Positions 28,820-30,498 of a DNA stretch of 30,498 bases are shown in pieces (position 1 is the first letter of the stretch; each line of letters starts with the position of its first letter). The translations under genes and the position numbers were made by a program. Origin of the DNA: Isohypsibius dastychi (Eukaryota > Tardigrada > Eutardigrada > Parachela > Isohypsibiidae); assembly GCA_034696485.1 (NCBI GenBank), contig JAQIWT010000161.1, positions 1 through 30,498 on the forward strand, written 5' to 3'. Under the pieces are notes generated by a model. It searched no databases, was not told the origin of the DNA, and saw only the letters and a program-made list of their open reading frames with translations.

Positions 28820-29083
28820 TCACAGTCCTCATGTAGTCTAAAGGCTCAATATGAAGTGGCGGTGTAGGTTGAGATGACCGGTGGTCACATGAGGCTTATA
28901 GAGATCTCCAGAATCCGTTCCAATTGTAACAAAATTTTGTGTAACAAAAACTCTGTTGGTCAAACATCGTTACCCTGTGTTACAGGCCAACAAGGTAACA
29001 AATCTGCTGGCTACTGTGATTTTGAAACTTTGTTGGCCAATCATTGTTACTCTTGGTGACACGCCGATAGGGTAAAAAATAAG
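28820..29083 (-). repeat. Right terminal inverted repeat, outer unit duplicated
   Basis: The block 28865-29006 pairs with the whole left repeat. A second, outer copy of the terminal unit (29029-29083) follows, separated by about 22 bp, and is the one bordered by CCGG. So the right end has two tandem terminal units and the left end one. Confidence 0.65.
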
Positions 29084-29775
29084 CCGGCAGATTGGTCACC
29101 CTGTAGAATGTTACCCATATCATCATTTTTTGAATGACAAATCCTAAACAGATTTGGTCATGCCTCGCTTTATTTTTAACTAATCAGTATCCGATGTTAC
29201 ATGAATTTCTGACTTAACGAATGTTGTTTTCATCCGAAGTATGCACGAACGAAAGTCCAAAGACATGCTGATCCATTTCCGAAATTCTCAGTGAGAACGG
29301 TGTGAACGGTGTGAACGGTTTTTAGACTCCACGAATGAAGATATTAAACACTAATAGAAATACGCGGCTCCAACTTGGTTCAAATTTCTGAAAGTATTCG
29401 AAGCTCAGCGACTCGACGAGCGAATAGACCGGATCAGCTGCGCGAGTTCAGCTGATTCAGTCCAGTTTTAAGGTGACTGATTGGTCCAAACCGCGACTTG
29501 CAATGCCTGTATTATGGTGTGGGTCAGAGTCAAATGGAATGTCACGTGTGGAGGGGAAACTGCGGTGTTTATTTCGTCCCCCACCCCTTTCCGCGTTTGG
29601 TTTGCGATTGCGAATGCGGATCTGATGATATCAACCAACGTTGATTGAAAGGGTCTGAAAATAATCGATCCTCGTATCCAGATTGATTTCTTGGGCCAAC
29701 AGTCATCGACTCCGCGAAGATCTTGTGATGTTAAAAAGAAATCATTTTCGCATTTTGCTGGGATGTTTTTCTCGA
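29084..29775. other. No gene; short tandem repeat
   Basis: GGTGTGAACG is repeated about two and a half times at 29298-29320. Otherwise no coding or element signal is visible before the F-box gene. Confidence 0.4.
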
Positions 29776-30217
29776 ATGGGAAATGTCGAAACGGATGATG
29801 AGCTTGCTGTCACGGAACCCACACGAGATCTTCTCAACGTTAATCTATCGTACGTATTCGCATTTCTTTTGCTTGTGATGATTCAAATCCATCTGGCGTA
29901 GTGTTTAAGAGTGCTGCTTGCTTCGCAAATTCATCGCAGGCAGATGCTTGAATTCATTTCGCATTCTGTTATCCAGGACCATCAGCGATCTCCCACGAGA
30001 AGTCATGGAAATTATTTTCGAGAAACTTGATTTCGTCAACCGCAAAAAAATTGAACGGTAGTTCAGTTGAAAGAAGTTTTTGTGTCATCTTGACATTTGT
30101 CTGCTTTGTAGAATTTGCAAAGGTTGGATGCAGATCATTCGAGGAGCCAGAAAGTTTCGTACCCATCTTCGAATCGATCTTGCTTCGGACATCGTCCAGA
30201 TGATATGCTCAAGCTGA
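29776..30217 (+). CDS. F-box protein, three exons
   Basis: Exons 29776-29849, 29977-30057 and 30112-30217 join in phase through introns of 127 and 54 bp with GTACGT and GTAGTT donors. The product starts MGNVETDDELAVTEPTRDL and contains ISDLPREVMEIIFEKLD and RICKGWMQIIRGA, the LP-x-E-V..IF..L and C-K-x-W core of an F-box. F-box proteins hold substrates for SCF ubiquitin ligases by binding Skp1. The frame stops at TGA 30215-30217, but an overlapping frame shifted by one reads RPDDMLKLNGAALY and ends exactly at a strong GTAAGT donor (30236). The likely original gene therefore continued beyond, and a one-base frameshift between about 30180 and 30198 (or a sequence error) truncates it. Substrate-binding repeats are not visible in the window. 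Confidence 0.65.
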
Positions 30218-30498
30218 ACGGTGCAGCTTTATACCGGTAAGTCAAACCAAAAAGTTCGACTTCAACTTGCACATAGGTTGTTATTCACGTAATTTTCCGA
30301 GTTAGATCTGATGTATTCTGCTTATCTTTTGATCATATATCAGTCATGAGTCAATGCTTCACCAGATTTTTGTACCAGTTGATGTTCTTCTCGCAGTCAC
30401 CCCACCGCAGTTATTTTGTGGTTGCTACTGGAAGCATAAGGTCGTGATGCTTTCGGCCAATATTTCCCCTGACAAAAGTCGAGTCCACGCTTAACTAA
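30218..30498 (+). other. Likely further F-box gene sequence
   Basis: After the GTAAGT at 30236, acceptor-like AGs follow pyrimidine runs (about 30342 and 30395), and the last 100 bases are open in part (PPQLFCGCYWKHKVVMLSA). This may be a later exon, cut by the window end. Confidence 0.3.

Larger units (their letters stand above)
25426..29083 (+). mobile_element. Ginger-like DNA transposon (about 3.66 kb)
   Basis: Inverted repeats sit at both ends of an integrase gene. Left and right termini share TTACCCTATYGGCGTGTYAC and GCCAACAAA, and the similarity resumes farther in (CACCGGTCATCTCAACCTA). CCGG lies just outside each end (25422-25425 and 29084-29087), which matches the CCGG target preference described for Ginger1 transposons (Gypsy-integrase-related cut-and-paste elements with 40-270 bp inverted repeats). 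However, the similarity of the two flanks continues a few bases past CCGG (AAT-T-GCCGG), so CCGG may be part of the repeat instead of a target duplication. No reverse transcriptase, protease or gag frame occurs between the ends. The copy is dead through stops and carries a 674-bp insertion in an intron. Confidence 0.7.

Noticed and set aside
29969-30166. 65-codon minus-strand ORF
   Set aside because: Antisense of the F-box exons.
1-30498. Stop-codon reassignment
   Set aside because: TAA, TAG and TGA all interrupt otherwise good frames, together with frameshifts, so decay or sequence error explains it better.
1-30498. tRNA, rRNA or CRISPR features
   Set aside because: I saw no A/B-box pairs, conserved rRNA stretches or regularly spaced direct repeats by eye; a covariance scan would be needed to exclude tRNAs fully.

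Overview
The window is metazoan nuclear DNA. Coding signal comes in short exons joined by 45-120 bp GT-AG introns, and the recognisable proteins are an INO80-type helicase, chromodomains, an F-box and eukaryotic transposases. Operons and bacterial ribosome sites are absent. A small invertebrate with compact introns, such as a tardigrade, crustacean or other ecdysozoan, fits best, but the species cannot be fixed from this sequence. Most genes and elements carry in-frame stops or frameshifts while keeping splice sites and motifs. All three stop codons interrupt them, so this is decay and not a changed genetic code.

Layout. 0-0.4 kb: a minus-strand two-exon gene for a 61-residue secreted peptide, with a TATA box. 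0.4-7.3 kb: mostly non-coding, with several palindromic MITEs (2.2, 3.3, 4.8 and 6.0 kb), a 156-codon ORF of unknown function (5.2 kb) and decayed ORFs. 7.3-15.4 kb: decayed host-like nuclear genes, namely an ORF of unknown family (9.3-9.8 kb), a split chromodomain (11.5-12.5 kb), an HP1-like chromodomain broken by one TGA (12.7-13.4 kb) and the C-terminal part of an INO80 helicase with introns kept (14.0-15.4 kb). 15.8-19.5 kb: a protein-primed family-B DNA polymerase fragment, a minus-strand LTR/primer-binding-site junction with long ORFs, and a plus-strand Gypsy gag-protease-RT-RNase H remnant. 19.4-20.7 kb: a minus-strand, multi-exon, membrane-spanning chemoreceptor-like gene. 21.0-24.2 kb: a SANT/Myb-like plus coiled-coil pseudogene, a Harbinger transposase fragment and two MITE copies. 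25.4-29.1 kb: the most notable object, a Ginger-like DNA transposon. 29.8-30.2 kb: an F-box gene.

The Ginger-like element has terminal inverted repeats near 25.43-25.61 and 28.82-29.08 kb, a CCGG at each outer edge, and a spliced Gypsy-type integrase (zinc finger, D-D-E core, GPY-like tail). Its 3' end encodes a PHD-like zinc finger. Its first visible intron holds a TA-flanked inverted-repeat element, which itself contains a 105-bp hAT-type MITE with a perfect 8-bp target duplication. This gives a three-layer insertion history readable directly from the sequence.
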